Shown: in pieces, positions 36,021 to 44,704 of the stretch | Numbering within the stretch: position 1 is the first letter of the stretch | How the letters are laid out: every line of letters starts with the position of its first letter | The notes under the pieces: generated by a model | Told to the model about the DNA's origin: nothing | Seen by the model: only the letters and a program-made list of their open reading frames with translations | The model's database searches: none | Origin: Shinella sp. H4-D48 | GTDB lineage: Bacteria; Pseudomonadota; Alphaproteobacteria; Rhizobiales; Rhizobiaceae | Direction: 5' to 3' | Assembly (NCBI RefSeq): GCF_022637395.1 | Contig: NZ_CP093337.1 | Location: 62,001-126,000 of the forward strand | Length of the DNA stretch: 64,000 bases | Made by a program: the position numbers and the translations under genes

Positions 36021-36650
36021 TCAGATACTCGCGAAATTCTTGAGAACTGCGAATCCGGCACGCGAGCTCTTCTCAGGATGGAACTGCGTGCCCCAGACAT
36101 TCCTGTTGTGCACTGCGGCCACAAATTCGGTTCCGTAGAAAGAGACAGCCGCGACATGGTCTTGGTTCTCAGCAATGAAGGCATAGCTGTGAACAAAATA
36201 GAAGTCGGAACCGTTGGGTATTCCCGAAAACAGAGTGTCGCCGGAGCTCCGGTGGTAAACTTCGTTCCAGCCGACATGCGGAAGCCTGAGCTTTTGTTCC
36301 GAAGCTGGCATCCTGAGGACGGTCCCAGGCACGAAGCCCAGCCCGGGAGTGCCCTTTTCGTCCGCTGCGCCCTCCGCCCCGAAGTCCGAGAGAAGCTGCA
36401 TTCCCACGCAAACGCCCAGTAATGGTATTCGTTTTTCGGTGACACTCTCTTGGAGAGCATCGACCCATCCTCCGGCATGAAGGCGCATCATACACTCTGT
36501 ATAGCTGCCGACCCCGGGCAGGACGATCTTTTCCACACCCATAATCTGGGAAGGGTCTGTCAGTAACTTTCCGGTTACAGCCAGTTCCTCAAGCGCGCGC
36601 TCGATGGACCCAATGTTCCCCACCCCGTAGTCAATAATCCCGATGTTCAT
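36021..36650 (-). CDS. HisH-like glutaminase subunit of a sugar amidotransferase (set 1)
   Basis: A 209-residue class I glutamine amidotransferase. The nucleophile cysteine is in LLGVCVGMQLLSDFG, and the histidine-glutamate pair is in WGTQFHPEKSSRAG. It releases ammonia from glutamine, which the adjoining HisF-like barrel would channel. The N-terminus MNIGIIDYGVGNIGSIERAL is typical of HisH. The downstream HisF-like gene starts two bases after its stop, so they are co-translated. Linkage to pseudaminic acid genes, not his genes, indicates a role in sugar amidination. Confidence 0.9.
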   Translation of the reverse strand: MNIGIIDYGVGNIGSIERALEELAVTGKLLTDPSQIMGVEKIVLPGVGSYTECMMRLHAGGWVDALQESVTEKRIPLLGVCVGMQLLSDFGAEGAADEKGTPGLGFVPGTVLRMPASEQKLRLPHVGWNEVYHRSSGDTLFSGIPNGSDFYFVHSYAFIAENQDHVAAVSFYGTEFVAAVHNRNVWGTQFHPEKSSRAGFAVLKNFASI

Positions 36651-36657
36651 CGCGGTT

Positions 36658-37809
36658 TCAAACGTTATCGTAGTTTATCTTGGTCAAGTTGCCATGCTTG
36701 TCTTTGATTAGGCTACCATCGGGGTGGCGCTTAAATATTCTCTTGTTCGTAAAGCGGTCGCAGATCTTAATGAATTCCTCGACTGAGATGTCTAGAGGTG
36801 CGAGAATCTCCTCCAGTGGCTTGTCTAGATAGACCCAAGGGAATTTGCCGTCGTGGTTCTTTACGACATCCAAGCCATCCTGGCGCGTCAACCTTCCCCT
36901 CCTGATATGGAGGCAAGCCAGATCAGTTGCCCGTCCGAATCCAAACTTGAGGAATTTGAAATAGTCGTGAATTCCGGTCTGATAGTTGTCCAGGTTCTCA
37001 TAATTGACGATTGAACCCTCCACCGCCTTGTGAAAGCTGGTGAATCCGTTTGCGACTGAAACGAGCGTATTGCTCAACCCGTCCCATGGCAGATAGTGGC
37101 CCAAAAACAGACCCGTCACGCCCACTCGGGCCAGTTCCTCGTCGCTGGGATAGCTGTAGTTGATCAGATCCTTAGCCTGGATACCGTGCTGCCCAATTAT
37201 GTCGGTGACGCGCATGCCGAGCAGGCCGCCAAATTCCTCAAGCCATCGCCGATTAAGTACATTATTTTCCGCCGCTGTTGCGGGGCCGCCATACTCATTC
37301 TGCGAGTTTTCTCCCCATATAATCAGCGGAACGTTGAACTGGACGGCGGCGCGAACTGGAATTGTAAAAATGCCAACATGCTCGGGCCACGATATATCGC
37401 CGACCTGCGTCAGGCCTATGCGGTTGAGCTTGGCGCGAACGAGCGGGTTGGGCGAAACCTCAATGTAATCGACGCCCAATCGCTTGATATTATCGATGTT
37501 CTTGCGACCGATGCCGGAAAGGTCGCAGGTGGTAGATGTGATGCAGAGCGGATTGAGGCCGAGTTGCAGCATCTTCACCACTTGATAGGTGCTATCCTTG
37601 CCGCCGCTGACTGGCACGATGCAATCCCAGTTGGATCCGTCTGTGCAGCGGTACCGGCCCAGAACCTCGGTGAGTTCATTGCGCCGCTTGTCCCAATCCA
37701 CCGTCTTACGATTCTCATAACTCCGGCACGCGTTGCACACGAATTCTTCATCGAGACGAAGGTCCGGCTTCGTGTCGGGCATGATACAATTTCGGCAATA
37801 GATCAGCAT
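36658..37809 (-). CDS. N-acetyl sugar amidotransferase, WbpG/PseA type (set 1)
   Basis: A 383-residue ATP-pyrophosphatase enzyme of the family that turns an N-acetyl into an acetamidino group. Two CxxC pairs at the N-terminus (YCRNCIMPDTK and VCNACRSYE) probably bind zinc. The ATP loop VPVSGGKDSTYQVVKM is intact. Family relatives are PseA of Campylobacter (Pse5Ac7Ac to Pse5Ac7Am) and WbpG of Pseudomonas. Sitting between the pse-associated methylase and its own HisH-HisF pair, it most likely makes an acetamidino pseudaminic acid. It overlaps the methylase gene by one base. Confidence 0.88.
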   Translation of the reverse strand: MLIYCRNCIMPDTKPDLRLDEEFVCNACRSYENRKTVDWDKRRNELTEVLGRYRCTDGSNWDCIVPVSGGKDSTYQVVKMLQLGLNPLCITSTTCDLSGIGRKNIDNIKRLGVDYIEVSPNPLVRAKLNRIGLTQVGDISWPEHVGIFTIPVRAAVQFNVPLIIWGENSQNEYGGPATAAENNVLNRRWLEEFGGLLGMRVTDIIGQHGIQAKDLINYSYPSDEELARVGVTGLFLGHYLPWDGLSNTLVSVANGFTSFHKAVEGSIVNYENLDNYQTGIHDYFKFLKFGFGRATDLACLHIRRGRLTRQDGLDVVKNHDGKFPWVYLDKPLEEILAPLDISVEEFIKICDRFTNKRIFKRHPDGSLIKDKHGNLTKINYDNV

Positions 37810-38465
37810 CAGCGATTGGCCCCGACAGTTGCCGCCTTTTCCATCAGGAACCAGGTGATGTCGTCCTGCGGGAACTTGGGATCTCGGCGATAGGTGAAGC
37901 CATAGTCCACGAGCTTCATCTCTGGATGCCTTTCCATAATCTCGCCCGCGAAATCACGCTTGAATAGACGATCGGAATGGCCACGGTAAGGTATCGCAAC
38001 CGGCTCCGGGTTGTAATACTCGCACACTAGCATGTAGCGGGATGTCGACTGGACAAGACGGCTGTATACTTGGTCGAGGACATCGGGATTGATGTGGATG
38101 AGAACGCCCTTGATGAGGGCGATGTCCCACTGCCCGGTCGGGGAGAATTCCGTAATCGACTGGCAATGCACATTCCCCGGGCCGATCACTTTGCCCAGCT
38201 CTTCAGCGGCCTGGGAGTTGATTTCTATTGCGTTGAACTTCATGTCGGGATGCAGGAGTTTCAACGCCCGGATGTTCATCCCGATATTGGCTCCGAACTC
38301 GATGCAGCTTTCGCAACGGACTGTTTGCGCAAGCGCCTTGCTGAAAAACTGCAGGTTTGACGCGAGTAGCTGGTCGCCCTGATTTCGCCCGATATAGTCA
38401 TTCCCGAAATCGCCCGCCCAGAATGCCTCTTGTTCCGTAGCGTAGTGATCTTTATTCATAATCAT
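37809..38465 (-). CDS. Pseudaminic acid biosynthesis-associated SAM methyltransferase
   Basis: A 218-residue class I methyltransferase. SCIEFGANIGMNIRALKLLHPDM is SAM motif I, followed by FNAIEINSQAAEELG and IALIKGVLIHINPDVLDQVYSRLV. The N-terminal EQEAFWAGDFGNDYIGRNQ is the hallmark of the methylases found with pse genes (TIGR03587 type). An in-frame ATG two codons in (38459) is an equally good start. It probably methylates the sugar or a precursor; the exact position is unknown. Confidence 0.86.
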   Translation of the reverse strand: MIMNKDHYATEQEAFWAGDFGNDYIGRNQGDQLLASNLQFFSKALAQTVRCESCIEFGANIGMNIRALKLLHPDMKFNAIEINSQAAEELGKVIGPGNVHCQSITEFSPTGQWDIALIKGVLIHINPDVLDQVYSRLVQSTSRYMLVCEYYNPEPVAIPYRGHSDRLFKRDFAGEIMERHPEMKLVDYGFTYRRDPKFPQDDITWFLMEKAATVGANR

Positions 38466-38474
38466 CCTCGTGGA

Positions 38475-39173
38475 TTAGGTTGTGCTCATTTCACGCAACT
38501 GCCTGAACATCCATTCTGCACGTTCCCAATCTTCTGGCGTATCCATATCTTGGACCCGATACCGCGGCAACAGAAATGCAGTTGAACGCTCGCAAAAGAT
38601 GGGTCTGTTCTCTCGCCAAGCGGCCCGGGAACCCCAGTAGAACTGGCCAGCGTCATGATAGGCGTGGACAAGATCTTGGGATCGTGTGGTTTGGTGTTCG
38701 GGATAGAACATCTGAACATGGTTTTGGTCATCTAGCCGGAGCGCCCTCTGGATCGGAAACGCGAAGCTAGTGGCGGAAAAGACGTAGTCGACGTCCGTGG
38801 TCCTGAATACTTCCAGGGCATCGTCAATGTCGCTCTGCCGCACGAAGGGCGCGGTGGCATAGATGCAGCAGACCGGCTCCTCCTGCCCGTCTTGGTCTGA
38901 CATCCAGTTGACCACGTGCTTCATCACCGCGCCGGTTGTAGCGAAGTCATCGGCAAGTTCGGCCGGCCGGATGAATGGGGTCTCGGCGCCATGGGCACGC
39001 GCCACCTCGGCAATCTCCGCGTCATCTGTTGACACAATGATTCTGTGGATGTGCCGGCTTGCGGCGGCCGCCTCGATGCTCCACACGATTAACGGCTTTC
39101 CGCCGAAACTGCGGATGTTTTTCCGCTCAATGCGTTTGCTCCCACCGCGCGCGGGAATGACTGCCGTTGTCAT
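38475..39173 (-). CDS. pseF: Pseudaminic acid cytidylyltransferase
   Basis: Activates pseudaminic acid with CTP to CMP-Pse, the donor for glycosyltransfer. The 232-residue product has the CMP-NeuAc synthetase-like N-terminal loop IPARGGSKRIERKNIRSFGGKPLIVW, the segment STDDAEIAEVARAHGAETPFIRPAELADD, and CCIYATAPFVRQSDIDDALEV. Its start overlaps the pseC stop (ATGA). Assignment to PseF rather than NeuA or LegF rests on the neighbouring pseB, pseC and pseI. Confidence 0.92.
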   Translation of the reverse strand: MTTAVIPARGGSKRIERKNIRSFGGKPLIVWSIEAAAASRHIHRIIVSTDDAEIAEVARAHGAETPFIRPAELADDFATTGAVMKHVVNWMSDQDGQEEPVCCIYATAPFVRQSDIDDALEVFRTTDVDYVFSATSFAFPIQRALRLDDQNHVQMFYPEHQTTRSQDLVHAYHDAGQFYWGSRAAWRENRPIFCERSTAFLLPRYRVQDMDTPEDWERAEWMFRQLREMSTT

Positions 39174-40324
39174 CTGAGTTGGTCCAACAAACGGAGAATC
39201 TGCGCCGCAACATAGTCGACATCCTTCTCAGTCATCGAAGCATACACTGGAATCGAGATCGCTTCCGCGTAGTACTTCGCTGCCGCGGGATAGAGCGCGG
39301 GATCGTGCCCAAGATTGCGGTAATGGGGCTGGCTGGGTACCGGTATGTAGTGCACGTTGACGCCGATGTCGGCCTTGCGTAGGCCCTCGAATAGTCTGCG
39401 GCGCAGTTCGGACTGGACGCGAATTACATAGAGATGCCACGAGGAGGCGGCGTCCTCGATCAGCGTGGGCAGCTGTAATCCGCTGTCCTTGAGTTTGTCC
39501 TCGTAGCGTGCCGCGATCTCGCGTCGGCGCGCCACGAATTGCCCGAGCCGGGACATCTGGCTGAGCCCAAGGGCCGCCTGGATATCCGTTATCCGGTAAT
39601 TCAGGCCGAGCGCCACCTGCTGATAGTACCATGGCCCGTCTGAGGCGTGCGTCATCTCGCTCCCGTCTCTGGTTATGCCGTGACTGCGGAAAAGCTGCAT
39701 GCTGCGCGCCAAGGCGGCATCGTTCGTGGTGCAAAGCCCGCCCTCTGCTGTCGTGATAATCTTCACCGGATGGAAGCTGAACACGGCAATGTCGCTGTGG
39801 GTGCATTTGCCCACGGGCGCACCAGCATACTCAGCGCCGATTGCGTGAGAGGCATCCTCGATGATCTTAAAGCCATAGGTTTTGGCAAGGGTTCCAATCG
39901 CCGCCATGTCGCAGGACTGACCGCACAGGTGAACAGGAACAACGACCTTGGGCAACTTGCCTATTCCCTTGGCCTGTTCTAGCTTCGCTGCTAGCTTCTG
40001 TGGGCACATGTTCCATGTGCGATCGTCAATGTCGACGAAATCTACATCAGCGCCGCAGTAGAGCGCGCAGTTGGCGCTTGCCACGAACGTGATCGGCGAC
40101 GTCCAAACCACATCGCCCGGCCCGACGCCTAGCGCCAAGCAGGCGATGTGTAGGGCGCTTGTGGCGCTGTTCACAGCTACCGCATGGCGCACGCCGCAAT
40201 GGTCGGCGACCACCGCCTCAAACGCAGGGACGGCAGGCCCCTGGGTCAGAAAATCGGAGGTGAGCGTCGCAATGACAGCGTCGATGTCATCCTGTGAGAT
40301 GTCCTGGCGGCCGTAGGGGATCAT
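39170..40324 (-). CDS. pseC: UDP-4-amino-4,6-dideoxy-N-acetyl-beta-L-altrosamine transaminase
   Basis: PLP aminotransferase of the DegT/DnrJ/EryC1 family, second step of the Pse pathway. The 384-residue product starts MIPYGRQDISQDDIDAVIATL, as PseC does. It has the cofactor lysine in VFSFHPVKIITTAEGGLC, EDASHAIGAEYAGAPVGKCTHSD before it, and the family tail ISIPVYASMTEKDVDYVA. It sits 16 bases downstream of pseB and overlaps pseF. Confidence 0.93.
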   Translation of the reverse strand: MIPYGRQDISQDDIDAVIATLTSDFLTQGPAVPAFEAVVADHCGVRHAVAVNSATSALHIACLALGVGPGDVVWTSPITFVASANCALYCGADVDFVDIDDRTWNMCPQKLAAKLEQAKGIGKLPKVVVPVHLCGQSCDMAAIGTLAKTYGFKIIEDASHAIGAEYAGAPVGKCTHSDIAVFSFHPVKIITTAEGGLCTTNDAALARSMQLFRSHGITRDGSEMTHASDGPWYYQQVALGLNYRITDIQAALGLSQMSRLGQFVARRREIAARYEDKLKDSGLQLPTLIEDAASSWHLYVIRVQSELRRRLFEGLRKADIGVNVHYIPVPSQPHYRNLGHDPALYPAAAKYYAEAISIPVYASMTEKDVDYVAAQILRLLDQLR

Positions 40325-40340
40325 GGCTGGGCTTCCGTTG

Positions 40341-41375
40341 TTAGCACTTTACCACATGATCGGCGATCAACGCGCGCAACTGTTCAATTGTGAGGAAGTC
40401 TTCATTAGTGCCGCTATTATAGCTGAAGTCCATTTCGACGCGACGGCCGCCGGTCTTGGCGAGATACTGGTCGACGACATTGTCGGCGCTCACTGGGAGG
40501 ATCGCATAGTAATCGCCAATATCGACCGTGTTGAGGCTGTCGCTGACCGTGATCATCTCCTCGTGGATCTTCTCGCCCGGCCTGATGCCCACGACCGGTT
40601 TTTCACACTCGGGACCGATCGCTTCAGCGACATCCAAAATGCGGTAGGACGGGATTTTGGGAACGAGAATTTCCGCACCCTGGGCGTTCTTGATCGACCA
40701 GAGCACCATATTTACGCCCTCTTCGAGCGTGATGTTGAACCGGGTCATGCGCTGGTCGGTAATGGGCAGCACTCCTGAAGCCTTAGCGTTTAGGAAGAAG
40801 GGGATTACCGATCCGCGGCTTCCCATCACATTGCCATAGCGGACGACGGAAAAGCGAAGATCCCTGGATCCGCGGATGTTGTTGGCGGCGACGAATAGCT
40901 TGTCTGAGCACAGCTTGGTCGCGCCATAGAGATTGATGGGTGCGGCGGCTTTATCGGTCGATAGGGCGATGACGACCTTGACCTTGTTGGACAGGCAGGC
41001 CTCGATGAGGTTTTCCGCGCCGAGCACATTGGTGTTGATATATTCCATCGGGTTGTATTCTGCGGCAACCACTTGCTTGAGGGCAGCGGCGTGGACCACG
41101 ATATCTATCCCTTCCAGAGCCCTGACAAGCCGACTCCGGTCCCGTACGTCCCCAAGCATGTAGCGCAGGCCAGGATACTTGTGGTCCGGAAAGCGCTGCT
41201 GCATCTCGAATTGCTTGAGTTCGTCACGCGAGAATACCACAAGACGACGGATATTCGGACATTGGTCGAGCACCCTCTTCACGAATGCCTGGCCAAAGGA
41301 ACCGGTGCCGCCCGTCACGAAAATGGACATGTCTTCCGTGATGAGCGTCGCGTCATAGGTCTTAAGCGTCATCAT
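40341..41375 (-). CDS. pseB: UDP-N-acetylglucosamine 4,6-dehydratase (inverting)
   Basis: First committed step of pseudaminic acid synthesis: dehydration and C5 inversion of UDP-GlcNAc. The 344-residue product is an extended SDR with MSIFVTGGTGSFGQAFVKRVL (NADP loop), VFSRDELKQFEMQQRFPDH, HAAALKQVVAAEYNPMEYINTNVLG and the TDKAAAPINLYGATKLCSD catalytic segment. VRYGNVMGSRGSVIPFF is also typical. The first 15 residues before MSIF may or may not be translated. Confidence 0.94.
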   Translation of the reverse strand: MMTLKTYDATLITEDMSIFVTGGTGSFGQAFVKRVLDQCPNIRRLVVFSRDELKQFEMQQRFPDHKYPGLRYMLGDVRDRSRLVRALEGIDIVVHAAALKQVVAAEYNPMEYINTNVLGAENLIEACLSNKVKVVIALSTDKAAAPINLYGATKLCSDKLFVAANNIRGSRDLRFSVVRYGNVMGSRGSVIPFFLNAKASGVLPITDQRMTRFNITLEEGVNMVLWSIKNAQGAEILVPKIPSYRILDVAEAIGPECEKPVVGIRPGEKIHEEMITVSDSLNTVDIGDYYAILPVSADNVVDQYLAKTGGRRVEMDFSYNSGTNEDFLTIEQLRALIADHVVKC

Positions 41376-41552
41376 CTTGCTTTCTCAACTCAAGGGCTTC
41401 TTAAAGTGCGTCACTGCAATGCCATTCGGCCGGCGGGGGGTCAATCGGGGCGCAGCACTTGCGCATAGCCGCTGAAGTAGGAAGAGATCTAGCCAATGTA
41501 GAGTATTCTGCGCCGGCCGGCGAAAACGGACACTAGATGGGTGATGTATTCG

Positions 41553-41915
41553 TCAATGGGACGGGACAAGATCGGGTTGGTTGGCTTCGATATACTCATG
41601 GAGCATACGCGCCATGGAGTGAAGCATGCGGAGCGCATCGGACGAGTGCATGTTCCGAAGCAACCGGCAGCGGCGGATCACGTCCTCGTTTTGCGCCTGG
41701 CTTAAACCGGACGACTCCGCTTGGTCGCCCCAGTGGCAACAGAGCCGCGCGCGGCTGTCTTCGGTGCCCAGCTTCCTTCCCTCGCACACAATGCGATAAT
41801 CGAACTCGTTATTCAGGGCGCACGCATTGTCTTGGGATCGCTGGGAGATGTGGGCACGACCGAAGACAAGTACAACCGGCAGGTCAGGCCTTGCGACTGC
41901 TGCCTTTCGTCTCAT
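41553..41915 (-). pseudogene. Truncated gene coupled to pseI, family not recognised
   Basis: A frame of 120 codons whose ATG overlaps the pseI stop (ATGA), so it was once a coupled operon member. The sequence is protein-like in composition (LPVVLVFGRAHISQRSQDNA, EFDYRIVCEGRKLGTEDSRA, NEDVIRRCRLLRNM) and ends abruptly at EANQPDLVPSH. The downstream 177 bases before pseB do not continue it in any frame that I can join. It looks like the N-terminal piece of a larger surface-polysaccharide protein, cut by a deletion. It could instead be a real small protein. Confidence 0.5.
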
Positions 41916-42955
41916 GCGATCATGTCCCAACTGACCCGCTCGCCCTTGGCTACGTCGCGCGTGACCGGCTTGCCCAGCACGATCTCGTAAAACTTTGGAT
42001 CGAGGCCGTAGCCGGGGCGCACGATCCGCAGGGTCTCGCTCGTGAACATGTCGCCCGACTTCATGTCCTGGGCGACATAGAGAGAGCGCCTGAAAGCACG
42101 GGAGCCTGACTCGGCCTTGGTGCCGCCATAGACGATTTGCCCCAGCGATTGCCAGGCCCTTTCGGTCTCGACCCGGAGCTGAGCGAACTCATCAGGCTCG
42201 AGGGAAAATTTCGAATCGACGCCGCCGTCGGCCCGCCGCAGGGTGAAGTGCTTCTCGATGAGGCTGGCGCCGAAGGCCACGGCCACCACGGACACGCCGC
42301 AACCCATCGTGTGATCCGAAAGCCCTACTTCACAGTCGAAGGTGTCGCGCATATTGGAGATGGTGCGGACATTGGTGTTTTCCGGTGTCGCCGGATATGT
42401 GCTGGTGCATTTCAGGATCGCCAGGTCGCCGCAGCCGTTTTCGCGTGCGGTCTGAACCGCCGCATCGATTTCCCCCACGGTTGCCATGCCGGTGGAAATG
42501 ATCATCGGCTTTCCTGTGCGTGCCACTTTTGCGATCAAGGGAAGATCGGTGCATTCGAAGGAGGCGATTTTGTAGGCGGTCACCCCTAAAGTCTCAAGAA
42601 AATCCACCGACGTATCGTCAAACGCGGAGCTGAAGCAGTCCATACCAAGAGCCTTGGCGTGGTCCATAATTGGCTTGTGCCATTCCCAAGGGGTATGTGC
42701 CTCATCATAGAGGTCGTAAAGCCTGTAGCCGTTCCAAAGGCTCTCTGAATCGTTGATCACAAAATCAGGTCTGGAAGAGTCTAGAGTAATTGTGTCGGCG
42801 GTGTATGTCTGCAGTTTGACCGCATCGGCGCCAGATCTGGCCGCGGCTTCAACAATCTCCAGGGCCCGTTCCAGCGACTGATTATGGTTGCCCGACATCT
42901 CTGCAATAAGATACGGCCGATGGCCAAGTCCAATGCTGCGATTACCGATCTTCAT
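41912..42955 (-). CDS. pseI: Pseudaminic acid synthase
   Basis: Condenses 6-deoxy-AltdiNAc with phosphoenolpyruvate to give pseudaminic acid. The 347-residue product is a NeuB-type barrel (YLIAEMSGNHNQSLERALEIVEAAARSGADAVKLQTY, STGMATVGEIDAAV, LKCTSTYPATPENTNVR, GLSDHTMGCGVSVVAVAFGASLIEKHFTLRR) plus a C-terminal SAF/antifreeze-like domain (RSLYVAQDMKSGDMFTSETLRIVRPG). The EMSGNHN and SSAFDDTSVDFLE forms favour PseI over NeuB or LegI. It heads the pse gene series on the minus strand. Confidence 0.93.
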   Translation of the reverse strand: MKIGNRSIGLGHRPYLIAEMSGNHNQSLERALEIVEAAARSGADAVKLQTYTADTITLDSSRPDFVINDSESLWNGYRLYDLYDEAHTPWEWHKPIMDHAKALGMDCFSSAFDDTSVDFLETLGVTAYKIASFECTDLPLIAKVARTGKPMIISTGMATVGEIDAAVQTARENGCGDLAILKCTSTYPATPENTNVRTISNMRDTFDCEVGLSDHTMGCGVSVVAVAFGASLIEKHFTLRRADGGVDSKFSLEPDEFAQLRVETERAWQSLGQIVYGGTKAESGSRAFRRSLYVAQDMKSGDMFTSETLRIVRPGYGLDPKFYEIVLGKPVTRDVAKGERVSWDMIA

Positions 42956-43207
42956 GAGCTTTTAGTTCCATTTTGCGTCCGCGTTAACATGGCTCCCGTT
43001 TGCTGTCCATCGTTGCTTTGGCAACTCTCGCGGATTGCCGAAAGTTTAAACTCGCCACACTGCGGAGCGGCGAGACGCAAGCTCCGAGCAGATTTTGGCG
43101 GGTTGTCCGCGCGATGGCGTTCGAAAACCTGGTGTAATTTGGTGTGTGTGGTAATGATCGCGGCCGCATGATTGGCCTTACGAAAAAGAGAGAGCAGGTT
43201 GTGTGCC
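42956..43207. other. Intergenic region upstream of pseI
   Basis: About 250 bases that should carry the promoter of the minus-strand pse operon. Short frames on both strands show no family resemblance, and I see no clear -35/-10 pair. Confidence 0.35.
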
Positions 43208-43288
43208 ATGGACGTGTCGGATGCCCGCAAGCTGAAGGCGATCGAGGACGAGAACGCCAGGCGGAAGAAGCTGCTCTCAAGCTATTAG
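43208..43288 (+). pseudogene. Fragment of an IS3-family OrfA
   Basis: A 26-codon piece, MDVSDARKLKAIEDENARRK then KLLSSY and TAG. The D-S-A-R-KLKA-E-EN pattern is the conserved leucine-zipper linker of IS3-type OrfA proteins that normally continues LKKLLAE. It overlaps the 3' end of the adjoining glycosyltransferase gene. It marks an old transposition or recombination joint and is unrelated in sequence to the flanking IS copies. Confidence 0.55.
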
Positions 43289-44425
43289 AGTCCTGTCTGA
43301 ATAATATTTCAATTCCAGTACTCTAATGATTGTCTCGTTGACTTTAGTTGCATCAAATCGCTCTTCGGCAAGTTCTCGGCTTCGCCGACCCATAGTCGCG
43401 ATCAACTCAGGTTTTTGAATGAACTTATGCATTGCGGCAGCAAGGGCATTCGTGTCGCGAGGCTCTATCAAGAAGCCGTTTTGCCCATCAATTACTGTTT
43501 CGCGACAACCAGGAACGTCGGTAGTAATTACAGCACGTCCCATTGCCATTGCTTCCTGTGTGCTCCGAGGGACGCCTTCGCGATATGATGGAAGAACGAA
43601 GACGCTGGTATGCTCCAAGTGTGGGCCAACAGGGACGTGCCCCGTCCACTCAACCAGACCAGCATTGACCCAGTCCGATAGCTGAGTTTCCGTCACTGAC
43701 TCAGGATTTTTGTCGCGACCACCTACCAGCACAAAACGAACTCCAGGATTTTCGCTCTTTATGATACGCGCGGCTTCTACGAACTCAATAACGCCTTTGT
43801 CACGCAATAACCGCGCCACCATTGTGAATGTTATCGGTGTTAACTGAGGCGGCGCTGGGCGCCACTGAGATAGGTCGACTCCAATGCCGCCAATTTTTAC
43901 CGGCTTAGACTGCGAAAGCAGTCTCATGTGTACAAAGTCGGAGATGTCATCATCGTTTAGGAAGAACACCCGATTTGAACGCTTGAATGAAAAGCGATAG
44001 AGGTGTTTCACCAACCAACGCACGGCAGTTTTGAAAACACCGTCGCGCGGATTGGAGATAAACACATAACCCAGCCCCTCAATCATCGAGAAGCGTTTAG
44101 GAACGCCTGCGATCCAAGCGGCGACAATGCCGTAAATCACCGGCTTTGCCGCATAGGCCAGGATAAGATCTGGCTTGAGCCGTATCATACATCTGACAAT
44201 CGAGATCAGGCTCTTCAAATCGGCCAACGGATTGGTTCCAGTGCGAGACAACGATATCGCGACAGGAACAGCTCCGAGTTTACGTATGGCACTTTCCGAA
44301 TCTTCATCGAGTTCTGGGACCAAAGCGTAAACCGTCATCCCCTTTGCCACCAGAGCTTCAATTAGAGTCCCGCGAAAGTTTATCATCGAAAAGGCCTGAT
44401 TTCCGACAATGGTGATCACAGTCAT
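43277..44425 (-). CDS. Glycosyltransferase family 4
   Basis: A 382-residue cytoplasmic GT-B enzyme. The N-terminal half opens MTVITIVGNQAFSMINFRGTLIEAL and includes FSMIEGLGYVF. The C-terminal donor domain has FTMVARLLRDKGVIEFVEAA, VLPSYREGVPRSTQEAMAMGRAVITTDVPGCRETV (the E-x7-E motif) and GFLIEPRDTNALA. It resembles GT4 enzymes that extend undecaprenyl-linked amino sugars (PglA/WbpX-like). The sugar donor cannot be deduced. It is divergent from wbpA, with a 279-base spacer likely to hold both promoters. Confidence 0.87.
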   Translation of the reverse strand: MTVITIVGNQAFSMINFRGTLIEALVAKGMTVYALVPELDEDSESAIRKLGAVPVAISLSRTGTNPLADLKSLISIVRCMIRLKPDLILAYAAKPVIYGIVAAWIAGVPKRFSMIEGLGYVFISNPRDGVFKTAVRWLVKHLYRFSFKRSNRVFFLNDDDISDFVHMRLLSQSKPVKIGGIGVDLSQWRPAPPQLTPITFTMVARLLRDKGVIEFVEAARIIKSENPGVRFVLVGGRDKNPESVTETQLSDWVNAGLVEWTGHVPVGPHLEHTSVFVLPSYREGVPRSTQEAMAMGRAVITTDVPGCRETVIDGQNGFLIEPRDTNALAAAMHKFIQKPELIATMGRRSRELAEERFDATKVNETIIRVLELKYYSDRTLIA

Positions 44426-44704
44426 TTCAATTTTCCGTTTGAGCTCGAATTTCCAATGAAGAGATGGGGTAGCAGATTGTGATGTTGAAGCTAGGCACGT
44501 AGTCGGATGGCAGCGACCGTGCCACGGATCTTAATCCAGATCGGACCCAAGATCAGAATAGCACATCAGGTCAGAAGCATTTACGCGGAGGCTCGACCAC
44601 CGCGAAATTCCCGCTTCGCGGCTAGCGATTCGCGTCTGTGGGTGATAGTGGTCCGACCGACTCACGGAACATTCTGTCGAAATTCGCTAACAACGGGTTT
44701 AAAA

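Noticed and set aside
35248-36650. HisF and HisH as histidine biosynthesis genes
   Set aside because: The HisF cyclase aspartate is missing, there are two sets, and both adjoin sugar amidotransferases, not his genes.
38475-42955. Legionaminic acid instead of pseudaminic acid pathway
   Set aside because: The first enzyme is a PseB-type inverting dehydratase and the aminotransferase and synthase have PseC- and PseI-type motifs; the PseG type hydrolase fits as well. A substrate test would settle it.
42952-43230. A 92-codon minus-strand frame upstream of pseI
   Set aside because: No ribosome binding site, no family resemblance, and it overlaps the expected pse promoter region.
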